Source: Actinomadura macra NBRC 14102 (GTDB lineage: Bacteria > Actinomycetota > Actinomycetes > Streptosporangiales > Streptosporangiaceae). Taken from it: a stretch of 64,000 bases of DNA. The stretch lies in contig NZ_BCQT01000011.1 in the NCBI RefSeq assembly GCF_001552215.1, positions 186,001 to 250,000 of the forward strand. The letters run 5' to 3'. Made by a program: the position numbers and the translations under genes. The notes under the pieces are model-generated. The model did no database searches. It saw only the letters and a program-made list of their open reading frames with translations, and was not told the origin of the DNA. This document shows positions 51,686 to 59,866 of the stretch, one piece after another; the stretch's first letter is position 1, and every line of letters starts with the position of its first letter.

Positions 51686-52411
51686 TTGACCGTCGCGACC
51701 CGGCCCCGTCTCGCCCTCGTCGGCGACCGGGGCAACCACAACGAACCGGCTCACCCGAAAATCGAGCGTCTGCTGTCATCGGAGGAGATCGACGCCGCCT
51801 GGGTGCCGACCACCGACGTCCACGATCAGAGCCCGCTCGAAGGCTTCGGCGCGGTCTGGCTGGTGCCTGGTGCGCCCTACAAGAACCAGCGCGGGGTCCA
51901 CATCGCGGTGCGCTACGCCCGGGAGACGGGGCTGCCGTTCCTCGGCACCTGCGGGGGATTCTTCAGTGCCCTGATCGAGCACGCCCTGAACGTGCAGCGC
52001 CTGCCCGAGGTCCAGGGCGTGGACGAGGATCCCGAGAAGCTCCTGCCCCTGGTCATCCCGCTGGTCTGCTCGCTCACCGGGGAGAAGGCGCCGCTGACCA
52101 TCGATCCTGGCACGCGCATCGCCGAGATCTACGGGGGAGCCACCGAGGCGCAGGAGGTCTTCCACTGCTCCTACGGCCTCGCCGCCGACTTCTTGACCAC
52201 CGCCGGAGGGCACGAGGGCCTGCGTTTCACCGCCTGGGACGCCGAGGGGTCCCCGCGGGCGCTCGAACTGAGCGATCATCCCTTCTTCCTCGGCACGCTC
52301 TTCCAGCCCGAACTCGTCTCCGCGCCGGGAAGCCTGCACCCGATCCTCGCGACCTTCCTCAGTGCCGTACGCGGTCAACGGAGTACGGCCGACGTCCCCG
52401 AGGGTGCCTGA
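51686..52411 (+). CDS. CTP-synthase-amidotransferase-domain-like protein (class I GATase fold)
   Basis: 241 residues, similar to the C-terminal glutaminase half of CTP synthase but without the synthase half. The nucleophile is Cys89 in LGTCGGFFSALIEHALN. The usual catalytic His-x-Glu (F-H-P-E) is replaced by FQPEL, so normal glutamine hydrolysis is questionable. The in-frame ATG at 51671 has no ribosome site; TTG at 51686 follows aggggg by 5 nt and is preferred. A CTP-synthase-related gene is, to my knowledge, also part of the streptomycete arsenic cluster; its role is open. Confidence 0.75.
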   Translation: MTVATRPRLALVGDRGNHNEPAHPKIERLLSSEEIDAAWVPTTDVHDQSPLEGFGAVWLVPGAPYKNQRGVHIAVRYARETGLPFLGTCGGFFSALIEHALNVQRLPEVQGVDEDPEKLLPLVIPLVCSLTGEKAPLTIDPGTRIAEIYGGATEAQEVFHCSYGLAADFLTTAGGHEGLRFTAWDAEGSPRALELSDHPFFLGTLFQPELVSAPGSLHPILATFLSAVRGQRSTADVPEGA

Positions 52412-52486
52412 TCCGGTCCCGGACGGGGAGAGCGGTCATTCATGGGCCCGGCGGTGAACGATGACGTTCCCGCCGGGTGCCACCGG

Positions 52487-52771
52487 TCAGCGCGGGCCCA
52501 TGGCACGCATCCAGATGCTCACCGCCGCCGTGCGGGACCGGATGTCATGCCGTCGGAACACCCGTTCCAGGTAGGTGCGCACCGTGGCGGTCGAGAGACC
52601 GAGCCTGGCGGCGATCTCCTTGTCGGCCAGGCCCTCGGCGATCAACGCGACGACCTGCTGTTCACGTGGCGTGAAATGCGCGAAACCATCGTCAGAAGAC
52701 TCTGATCGTGCCAAGTCGGTCACCCGCCGTTCCGCCGATGGCCTTACCTGCCCGACGGCGAACCCGCGCAC
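52487..52771 (-). CDS. Small LuxR-type DNA-binding protein
   Basis: 94 residues, essentially only a GerE/LuxR helix-turn-helix: HFTPREQQVVALIAEGLADKEIAARLGLSTATVRTYLERVF. No receiver or sensor domain is present. GTG start with no strong ribosome site. It may be a stand-alone cluster regulator or the remaining C-terminus of a larger LuxR protein. Confidence 0.75.
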   Translation of the reverse strand: MRGFAVGQVRPSAERRVTDLARSESSDDGFAHFTPREQQVVALIAEGLADKEIAARLGLSTATVRTYLERVFRRHDIRSRTAAVSIWMRAMGPR

Positions 52772-52876
52772 TCGCCGTCCCGGCTCACGGTCCAGGTTGT
52801 ATCAACAGGAAATACTGGTGTCAACGACGATCCTTGATTATTATCGGACGCCCTCGTCGCTACCGCGCGGGAGGGG

Positions 52877-53554
52877 TCAACGTCGGGCATCATCGGATGC
52901 TGCGAGCGGGACCGTGGTGTCGCACAGCCGTTCGAGCTGGGACGTGTCGTGGGAGACGACCAGAAAGGTACGGCGTCCGCGCAGGGAGTACAGGGTCTCC
53001 TCCACACTCGCCGCCGCCCGCTCGTCCAAGGCACTGGTCGGCTCGTCCAGGAGGATCATCTCCGGGTCGAGCGCAAGGGCCCTGGCCAAGGCCAGCCGCT
53101 GGCGCTGCCCGACCGAGAGCTCCGCCGCGGAGGCGCCCAACCGATCCCGCACCTCGTCCCAGAGCCCGACCTCGGCCAGCGCGGCCTCGGCCCGCTCCCG
53201 CAGCCGGGCTCGGGAGGCGCGGACCACATGCCGGATCCCGAACAGGACGTTGCCGAGAACGCTGTCGGGGAACACGACGGGGATCTGAGGGACGAGCACG
53301 GCGCGGGTGCGCAGGTCCGCCAGGTCCGCAGGCCGGCAAGCGAAGACGTCGGTGTCCAGTAGCCGGACCGTCCCCTCGGCGCTGAGCCCTTCCGGCAGGA
53401 GTCCGACCAGCGTTCGCAGTATGGTCGACTTGCCCGCGCCGGACGGACCGAACAGCCCGGTCACCTCACCGAGCGGCACGGTGAACGAAACCGGCCCCAC
53501 CAGTGAACGCCCGTCCTTCAGCACTCGCAGGTCACGGATCGTGATGGCGTTCAA
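52877..53554 (-). CDS. Phosphate/arsenate-type ABC transporter ATPase (PstB-like)
   Basis: 225 residues from a TTG (ggagacgccc upstream) overlapping the permease stop. Walker A GPSGAGKSTIL, signature LSVGQRQRL, Walker B MILLDEPTSALD. It is shorter than typical PstB (about 255). Together with the fused permease and PstS it forms an oxyanion importer inside the arsenic cluster; arsenate rather than phosphate may be the intended cargo (inference). Confidence 0.85.
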   Translation of the reverse strand: MNAITIRDLRVLKDGRSLVGPVSFTVPLGEVTGLFGPSGAGKSTILRTLVGLLPEGLSAEGTVRLLDTDVFACRPADLADLRTRAVLVPQIPVVFPDSVLGNVLFGIRHVVRASRARLRERAEAALAEVGLWDEVRDRLGASAAELSVGQRQRLALARALALDPEMILLDEPTSALDERAAASVEETLYSLRGRRTFLVVSHDTSQLERLCDTTVPLAASDDARR

Positions 53555-55356
53555 GGGCGTCTCCTTTCCAGACGTGCGCGGACCGGAACGACCGCGGCGA
53601 GAAGCAGCGCGATGAAGAGGACGAGGACGGCGGCTGCGCCCCACGCGGCGCGGATGGCCGTCGGATCCGCAGCGTCCTGAGCCAAGGTGAACACGTGCGT
53701 CGGCAGGCTCACCACCGGCGTGTCCACGACTCCGTCTGGAACGCCGCCGGCCCCGGCGAAGACCGTCGCGGTGAACAACAGCGGCGCGGTCTCTCCGGCC
53801 GCTCTCGCCAGCCCGAGCAGAAGGCCGGTGACCAGCGCCGGCCGGGCATGGGGCAGCAGCACCGAACGGACCAGCTGCGAGCGCCGCAACCCCAGCGCCC
53901 GAGCCGTCTCCAGCCGCTCCCGGGGGAGCCTGGCGAGTTGCGCGGACACCGCCAGCGCGACGATGGGGGTGGCGACGAGCCCGAGCAGCACGGCTCCCGC
54001 GAGCCAGCTCTTGCCCCACCCCAGGGTCGAGCCGAAGAACCAGTAGCCGGCCAGCCCGAGAAGGATCGAGGGCACCCCGCCCAACGTGACGACCACGGCC
54101 CGCAGCCAGCGTGCGGTGCGCCGCCCGGCGTACTCCTCGATGAGCAACGCGAAGGTCAGGCCGGCGGCCGCGGCGACACCCCCCGCGGACGCGACGAGCA
54201 GGAGGGTACCGGTGATCTGATCGCGGACGCCGCCGCCGCTGGCACCGGCCGAGGGGGTCGTCCAGAAGGCCGGATCCAGGGCGGCCGTTCCGCGCACGGC
54301 GATTCCGGCGGCGATACCGGCCACCAGAAGGACGGGAGCCGCCAGCGACATCCGCAGGAGCACCATCGCCGTCCTGTCGCGGGCGGCACGGCGGCGGCGT
54401 GCTCCGCGGCGGCTCCTCAGCAGCCGGCCGGGCCGGTTCAGCCGGTTCGACTGGGCGAGGACGGTCAGCCCGGCGACGATGAGGAGCAGAACCACCCCCA
54501 GTGCGCTCAACGCGGCCCAGTGCGCGCCGCTCGTCCCGGCCAGCAAAGGCTCGGGCCCGCCGAGTTTCGTGGTGAGCGTCTGGCCCGGTCGCAGCACGCT
54601 GTGGAGCATCTGCTCTGGACCGGCCGGAAAGGGACCGTCCGCCCGACCGATCACCAGGAAGACCGCGACCGTCTCACCGAGCGCGCGGGCCAGGCCCAGC
54701 ACGGCCGCCGCCAGCATTCCGCCACGCGCGGCGGGGAACACGGCGGAGGCGACGACCTCGATCCGCGACAGCCCCAGCGCGGCGGCCGTCTCGCGGACCC
54801 CGTCGGGAACGTCGGCGAGAGCATCGACCGACACCGACACCACCGTGGGAAGGACCATCACACCGAGCAGGAGCCCGGCGGTCAGGATGCTGTCCCCGCC
54901 CGTGATACCGAAGAATTCGGCGATCAGCGGGCGCAGCAGCGCCACCCCCAAAAGCCCGTACACGATGGAGGGCACCGCGGCGAGAAGTTCCACCACCGTC
55001 CGCAGCGGTCTGCGCCAGCGGGCCGAGCTCGCCTCGTGGAGGGCCAGTGCGGACGCCCACCCCAGCGGGACGGCGACCGCAAGGGCGATGACGCTGACGA
55101 TGGCGGTGCCCCACACCATCGAGGCGGCACCGAACAGCCCCCATTGCGGGCTCCACACGTCCGTACCGAACAGACGCCACCAGTCGATGGGCCCCGAACT
55201 CACCCCGGCTACGAGGTACACCACGAGGACTATGGCGCTCGCAGCCACCGCCACGCTGCCCGCGGCCACCGAAGCCGTGGCCCACGTGGAACCGCGCGGT
55301 CGGGTGCGGCGAACACCGGGCCTGACCCACGGCGCCCGGCGTGCCGAGGCGCTCAT
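53551..55356 (-). CDS. Fused PstC-PstA permease of a phosphate/arsenate-type ABC transporter
   Basis: 601 residues with two permease halves. Residues about 30-300 are PstC-like with the EAA loop AAALGLSRIEVVASAVFPAARG and ARALGETVAVF. Residues about 330-600 are PstA-like with ARALGLRRSQLVRSVLLPHARP and ARAAGETAPLLF. An Arg-rich stretch (SRRGARRRRAARDR) joins them. Normal systems use two separate proteins. Overlaps both neighbours by 4 nt. Confidence 0.9.
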   Translation of the reverse strand: MSASARRAPWVRPGVRRTRPRGSTWATASVAAGSVAVAASAIVLVVYLVAGVSSGPIDWWRLFGTDVWSPQWGLFGAASMVWGTAIVSVIALAVAVPLGWASALALHEASSARWRRPLRTVVELLAAVPSIVYGLLGVALLRPLIAEFFGITGGDSILTAGLLLGVMVLPTVVSVSVDALADVPDGVRETAAALGLSRIEVVASAVFPAARGGMLAAAVLGLARALGETVAVFLVIGRADGPFPAGPEQMLHSVLRPGQTLTTKLGGPEPLLAGTSGAHWAALSALGVVLLLIVAGLTVLAQSNRLNRPGRLLRSRRGARRRRAARDRTAMVLLRMSLAAPVLLVAGIAAGIAVRGTAALDPAFWTTPSAGASGGGVRDQITGTLLLVASAGGVAAAAGLTFALLIEEYAGRRTARWLRAVVVTLGGVPSILLGLAGYWFFGSTLGWGKSWLAGAVLLGLVATPIVALAVSAQLARLPRERLETARALGLRRSQLVRSVLLPHARPALVTGLLLGLARAAGETAPLLFTATVFAGAGGVPDGVVDTPVVSLPTHVFTLAQDAADPTAIRAAWGAAAVLVLFIALLLAAVVPVRARLERRRP

Positions 55357-56255
55357 CGTTGCCCGAGCCGGGCGAGGTTCAGGTAGCCGTGCCTGGTGAC
55401 CAGGCTCTGGCCCTGTGTAGAGAGCACGTAGTCGATGAGCTTTCGGGTGTTCCCGGCGGGCTTCCCGTTGGTGATGAGGAACAGCGATCTCGACAGCGGG
55501 TAGCGTTTGGCCGCGACGTTCTGCGGAGTGAGTTCGATACCATCCACCCGCACGGTGGCCAGCTCAGGGCGGCCCTCGACGAACGCCGACGAGAGCGGTG
55601 CGACCGACCCGGGCGTGGTCAGGAGCTTGGTCCGTGTCTCCTCGTTTCCGCCGACGATGGCGTAGCGGCCGCTGCCGGGTGGCGCGGGCGGAGCCGCCCC
55701 GTCCTGGTAGAGGTATTTGTCGAGGACCTCTCTCGTTCCGCGGCCCGGCTCCTTGTCGAAGACATAGACCGGCAGGTCGGGGCCGCCGAACTCTTTCCAG
55801 TTGGCCGTTTTTCCTTCGAAGATGCGTTTGAGCTGGTCACGGGAAAGCGATGTCGTCCCGCTCTCGTAGACGTTCCTGCGGATGATGATGCCGACGGCGT
55901 CCCGGCCGATCTCGGTGGCGACGAAGTCGACCTTGGGGAAGCGCTTTCGATCGGCGTCGGAGAGCGGCTTGGAACTCATGGCCACGTCGATCTGCCCGGA
56001 GCCGAGTTGGGAGATCCCACCCGCGGATCCTCCCTGAGTGTCGACGGAGACTTTGATCCCCTGGCCGCCTAACGCGTGACCCGCGTCGGCCACCACGGGA
56101 TTCACCGTGGTCGAACCGCTGACGCGAACGGTGTCACCGCCGCCTCCTCCCTTGCCGGCGCAGCCCGCGACGGCGGTGCAGAGCAGGAGGCTTCCTCCGA
56201 TGGCGGTGAGCTGATACGGACCCGTCCTCTTCCGTTTCGGATGCCGTCGTCTCAT
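55353..56255 (-). CDS. PstS-like oxyanion-binding lipoprotein
   Basis: 300 residues: basic N-terminus, hydrophobic run and lipobox VAGC. The binding-fold motifs are VRVSGSTTVNPV (anion loop), QGGSAGGISQLGSGQIDVAMSS and EPGRGTREVLDKYL. Specificity for arsenate or phosphate cannot be read. It is the first gene of the pst operon, with three 11-bp phased repeats in its promoter. Confidence 0.9.
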   Translation of the reverse strand: MRRRHPKRKRTGPYQLTAIGGSLLLCTAVAGCAGKGGGGGDTVRVSGSTTVNPVVADAGHALGGQGIKVSVDTQGGSAGGISQLGSGQIDVAMSSKPLSDADRKRFPKVDFVATEIGRDAVGIIIRRNVYESGTTSLSRDQLKRIFEGKTANWKEFGGPDLPVYVFDKEPGRGTREVLDKYLYQDGAAPPAPPGSGRYAIVGGNEETRTKLLTTPGSVAPLSSAFVEGRPELATVRVDGIELTPQNVAAKRYPLSRSLFLITNGKPAGNTRKLIDYVLSTQGQSLVTRHGYLNLARLGQR

Positions 56256-56329
56256 GAACTACCTCCGCACGGTACGAGCGGGGCGGAGCAATTCCTCACC
56301 GGATCCGCGCCGCCAAGTGATCCACATTT

Positions 56330-56362
56330 TATTCGCCTAAATATTACCTAGTCTATACCTGG
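56330..56362 (-). promoter_or_regulatory. Three 11-bp phased direct repeats in the pstS promoter
   Basis: TATTCGCCTAA, ATATTACCTAG and TCTATACCTGG follow each other without gaps, each ending in CCT-R-R. An 11-bp period is that of PhoP (PHO box) sites in streptomycetes, but the sequence is not the usual GTTCACC, so another response regulator or a variant is possible. Confidence 0.45.
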
Positions 56363-56479
56363 AATTCACGAGATAGACACTTGTTACCCGCGGGAGGCGG
56401 TCGAGATTTCTGTGCAGGCCGACTGCGGAAATGATGAGGCGCATATGCGCAGATATCCGTAGGCGGGCATGGGGAATTA

Positions 56480-56504
56480 CCCCTCGCTCGTCGCGAGTGA
56501 GGGG
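56480..56504. terminator. Hairpin CCCCTCGCTCG-TCG-CGAGTGAGGGG
   Basis: 11-bp stem (one G-U pair), 3-nt loop, about 200 bp downstream of the iPGM stop codon. It could end the minus-strand AroA-iPGM transcript; no U-run follows. Confidence 0.5.
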
Positions 56505-56699
56505 CATAACGTCGTCCGCTCACGGAAAACGCGCAGTGTGAATTTGCTCGTCCGGGGTGGAGTGGGCATTCCCGAAAAGGCCCCACCGTCTTCCGTGCAG
56601 GTCCGGCCGCAGGCCGTGCGTGACCGCAAACGGAAGCGTCTCACCCGGGAGCCCGGGACATCCTCCTCATCAGCATCGTGGCTTGTCCCCGGATCGCTC

Positions 56700-58253
56700 C
56701 TAGCCGATCAAGGGTGGCGCGGTCATCGTGGCGGGGTGGGGGAGATCGAGCAGGCGCAGCACGGTGGTCCCCACAGAGGGCAGCGCGGGGCGGCGGGGTC
56801 CCGAGGGTGCTGTGAGGACGGCGGTCCCCGCAGGCATCAGCAGGCAAGGAACCGGGTTGGTGGTGTGCCCGCCGTAGGCAGCACTGATACCTTCCGCGGC
56901 TGCCGCCTGGAGCATCTGTTCACCATTCCCGTGGTCTCCGACCAGCAGCACCCATCGCCCTGCGGTCCGTGCCGCCGCGCGGATCTCGCCCACGGCTCCG
57001 TCCACCGCCTCGGTCGCCCGGACCGTCGCCGCGTGGTCGCCCGTATGGCCGACCACGTCGATGTTCGCGAGATTGGCGATCACGAGGTCGACGTCATCCC
57101 GACTCGCGGCGGCGATGACCTCGGCGACGACCAGGGGGAGGTTCATCGAGGGCCTGGACCGGTAGTCATCGGTTCCGGACGGTACCTGGATCCGTTCCTC
57201 GCCCTTACGGGGCCGGGCGTCGCGCCCGTTGATGAAGAACGTGACATGCTCGAACTTCTCACGCTCGGCGATGCGAACCGAGCGTGCGCCTGCGGCCTCC
57301 AGCGCGTCGGCGAGCCCGCCGCCCGCGTCTGCCCGGGGCACCAGCGGCCGGACGTCGGTTCGCGTGTCGTACTGCGCGAGGCTCAGCAGGCGGACCCTCT
57401 CGCGCCCGCTACCGGCCAGCCGGTCGGCGATGGCGTCGACGAGCGGCGCCGTTCGATCACTGCGGAAGTTGGCGAACAGGATCACATCGCCGTCCACGAC
57501 GGTGCCGGTCCCCGGCCGGCCCCAGGTGCCGATCGCCGTCGCGCGGATCCATCCGTCGCCAGAATCGGACTCGTCGGGGACCGCCCTGCGGACGTGGGGT
57601 ACCGTCCGCTCGGCCTCGCCGTCCAGGATCAGGCGTACCGCCCGGTCGGTCAGAGCGATGTCTCCGCTCTTGTCCATCGCGTAGTTGCGTCCGATGACCG
57701 TGGCGTATGCGCCCGTCCCGGCTTCGTCGGCCAGCGTGCCCAGTCGTTCCAGATGGCCCGCGGCCGACCCGTCTGCGACATCCCGCCCATCGGTGATCGC
57801 GTGCAGCCGGACCTCGGGCCGGCCGGCTCCCGCTGCGGCGCGCAGCAGTTCGCCCAAGTGCGCGATGTCGGAGTGGATGCGCCCGTCCGAGCACAGTCCG
57901 ACGAGATGCAGTGTTCCGCCACGGCCCGCGAGCTCGGCGCACACCTGACGCAGCAGCGGATCCTCGCGCAGGGTCCCGTTTCGTACACGCTCCTCGACCA
58001 GCAGACTGTCGTAGGTGACGGGGCGCCCCGCGCCGATCACGAGATGACCGATCTCGGAGTTGCCGACGACGCCCTCGGGGAGCCCGACCGCCGTTCCGGA
58101 CGCGTCCAGGAGCAGCCCGGGATGCGTCTCCTCCAACTCGTCCAGAACCGGTGTACGAGCCGCCGCGATGGCGTTGCCGGGGCCCGGTGCCGTCCTTCCC
58201 CACCCGTCGAGGATCAAGAGCACCCCGCCGCGTCCGGCCGATCCCGCCATCAC
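56700..58253 (-). CDS. Cofactor-independent phosphoglycerate mutase homologue (putative arsenoenolpyruvate mutase)
   Basis: 517 residues, the size of iPGM, of the alkaline-phosphatase fold. Metal and catalytic motifs: LLILDGWG (Asp), VVGNSEIGHLVIGAGR (Ser66 nucleophile), DGRIHSD, TDGRDVADG, FANFRSDR, LANIDVVGHTGD and DHGNGEQM. In S. lividans the iPGM homologue BsnN is proposed to rearrange arsenoenolpyruvate to arsonopyruvate, making the C-As bond. The coupling here to an AroA homologue (4-nt overlap GTGA) favours that role over glycolysis, but the sequence alone does not exclude a normal mutase. GTG at 58253 or ATG at 58250 may start. Confidence 0.88.
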   Translation of the reverse strand: MMAGSAGRGGVLLILDGWGRTAPGPGNAIAAARTPVLDELEETHPGLLLDASGTAVGLPEGVVGNSEIGHLVIGAGRPVTYDSLLVEERVRNGTLREDPLLRQVCAELAGRGGTLHLVGLCSDGRIHSDIAHLGELLRAAAGAGRPEVRLHAITDGRDVADGSAAGHLERLGTLADEAGTGAYATVIGRNYAMDKSGDIALTDRAVRLILDGEAERTVPHVRRAVPDESDSGDGWIRATAIGTWGRPGTGTVVDGDVILFANFRSDRTAPLVDAIADRLAGSGRERVRLLSLAQYDTRTDVRPLVPRADAGGGLADALEAAGARSVRIAEREKFEHVTFFINGRDARPRKGEERIQVPSGTDDYRSRPSMNLPLVVAEVIAAASRDDVDLVIANLANIDVVGHTGDHAATVRATEAVDGAVGEIRAAARTAGRWVLLVGDHGNGEQMLQAAAAEGISAAYGGHTTNPVPCLLMPAGTAVLTAPSGPRRPALPSVGTTVLRLLDLPHPATMTAPPLIG

Positions 58254-59560
58254 CGGACCCCACGCAGATCATCGAGCCGCTGCCAGAAGGCCGGGAAGGA
58301 CTTCCGCACGCAACCCGGGTCACGAATCACCGTCCCCGGCGTGCGTAGTCCCGCGATGGCGAAGGCCATGGCGATGCGGTGGTCGTCGTAGGTGTCGATG
58401 ACGGCGCCGCGCGGCTCGGCGCCTCCCGAGATCGTCATGCTGTCGTCGGTCGTCTCCACCTCCACCCCCATCTTGCGCAATTCGGCGCTGACGGCCTCGA
58501 TGCGGTCACACTCCTTGAGGCGCAGATTCCCGATGCCGGTGATGTGCGTGACGCCCTGCGCGTACGCCGCGACGACGGCCAGGGTGGGAGCCGTGTCCGG
58601 CATGGACTCCATGTCCACCTCGATTCCCCGCAACGGCCCCCCGGTCAGGACGATCGCGTCATCCTCCCGGTCGGGGACGCAGCCCATCCGGGCCAGGACG
58701 TCGACGAGCGCGACGTCGCCCTGGACCGAGCCGGCACCGATGCCCGGAATCCGGACCCGGCCGCCGAGGATCGCGGCCGCGGCAAGGAAGTAGGACATGC
58801 CGGAGGCGTCGGGCTCGACGGTGATGTCGCCGCCGCCGTAGCGTCCGTGGGCGACGCGGAAACGGGAGTACCCTTCGCGTTCCACCTCCACGCCCGCCTT
58901 CGCCATGGCGGCGACCGTGATGTCGACGTAGGGCTTGGAGACCAGGTCGTTCACCACCGTCACCTCGACTCCCTCGGGTGCGGCCGGAGCGCTGATGAGC
59001 AGGCTGGTGGTGAACTGGCTGCTGACATCGCCGCGGATCCTCGTAGCGCCGCCCGAGAGCGCCGGTCCCTCGATCGCGACAGGAGGCGATCCGTTGCCGC
59101 GTAGCGCCGTCGCCTGCACCCCCAGGAGACCGAGGGCGTCGAGCAGGTCACCCATCGGCCGCTCGCGCATCCGGTCGTTGCCGGTGATGACGGTCCGGCC
59201 CTCGGCGAGCGCCGCCATCGTGATCAGTAGCCGCAGGCCCGTTCCGGCGTTGCCCATGAAGATGTCGTCCTCGGGTGCGCGCATCGGCCTCCCGGTTGGA
59301 ACGATCTCGATGGTGTTCGCGGCCTCGTCGAGAGCGACCTCCACATGGTCGAAGGCGGCGACACCCCTGGCGAGCAGGGTCGTGTCCTGGGCGAGCAGTG
59401 CGTTGTGAAGCGTCACCGGCTGTCCCGAGAGCGCGCCGATGGCGATGAACCGATTGGTGTAGCTCTTGGAGCCGAGCACCTCGACGGTGGCGTCGATCTC
59501 CTTGAGCGGCGCGATCTCCAGTTCGTCCAGCGAAAGTCTCGGATCCGCAGTGACAGTCAA
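58250..59560 (-). CDS. AroA (EPSP synthase) homologue, putative arsenoenolpyruvate synthase
   Basis: 436 residues from TTG at 59560, which follows aaaggag with good spacing (a GTG 39 nt earlier lacks a site). All enolpyruvyl-transferase motifs are kept: GSKSYTNR, GNAGTGLRLL, MRERPMGDLLDAL, GDVSSQFTTSLL, MPDTAPTLAVVAAYAQG (catalytic Asp), NLRLKECDRI (Lys-Glu) and YDDHRIAM. It lies with iPGM and no other shikimate gene. In streptomycetes an AroA paralogue in such a cluster is proposed to join arsenate with PEP. It might instead be the cell's EPSP synthase; genome context outside the window would decide. Confidence 0.88.
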   Translation of the reverse strand: MTVTADPRLSLDELEIAPLKEIDATVEVLGSKSYTNRFIAIGALSGQPVTLHNALLAQDTTLLARGVAAFDHVEVALDEAANTIEIVPTGRPMRAPEDDIFMGNAGTGLRLLITMAALAEGRTVITGNDRMRERPMGDLLDALGLLGVQATALRGNGSPPVAIEGPALSGGATRIRGDVSSQFTTSLLISAPAAPEGVEVTVVNDLVSKPYVDITVAAMAKAGVEVEREGYSRFRVAHGRYGGGDITVEPDASGMSYFLAAAAILGGRVRIPGIGAGSVQGDVALVDVLARMGCVPDREDDAIVLTGGPLRGIEVDMESMPDTAPTLAVVAAYAQGVTHITGIGNLRLKECDRIEAVSAELRKMGVEVETTDDSMTISGGAEPRGAVIDTYDDHRIAMAFAIAGLRTPGTVIRDPGCVRKSFPAFWQRLDDLRGVR

Positions 59561-59866
59561 TCTTGCTCCTTTGAGGAACCCGATGCGCTTTTTGCTCACG
59601 GTGCCCCAGGCATAGGCGACTGTCCATATCCACCGGCTGTCGAGTACACGAGAAGCGGCGCGTCACTAAGCCGCCATCGTGGCGTCGCTAGCGCGCTGAC
59701 CGGCGCAATCACGCGCTAACGTTCATCAAAATCCAAAACAGTGCACATTGCGGCAGCTCTGTCAAGTCGGCAAAACCAACTACAACGTGGCACGTTCCCG
59801 CGGCCTAGGCTTTTCCCAGGACAGAAGAAGAAGCACGATTTGCGGTCGTGTCCAAGGGGGGATTTC
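59561..59866. other. 306-bp divergent promoter region of the AroA-like and molybdoenzyme genes
   Basis: No gene is seen. It contains the palindrome AACGTG-G-CACGTT (59784-59796), 71 bp before the molybdoenzyme start, and AT-rich stretches (59725-59745) that could hold promoters. Confidence 0.55.
59784..59796. promoter_or_regulatory. 13-bp palindrome AACGTG-G-CACGTT
   Basis: Perfect 6-bp arms around one base. The ACGTG/CACGT core resembles the sites of several actinomycete regulators (gamma-butyrolactone-receptor- and TetR-like), but the binding protein is unknown. Confidence 0.4.

Larger units (their letters stand above)
56256..56699. other. 444-bp gene-free region between the pstS promoter and the iPGM gene
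   Basis: The part next to pstS is AT-rich for this genome and carries the promoter repeats. A 11-bp-stem hairpin lies in the middle. The remaining 190 bp show no convincing reading frame on either strand. Confidence 0.6.

Noticed and set aside
56353..56586. 77-codon minus-strand frame in the pstS-iPGM gap
   Set aside because: No ribosome site, no similarity to any family I recognise, and it overlaps the promoter repeats and the hairpin.
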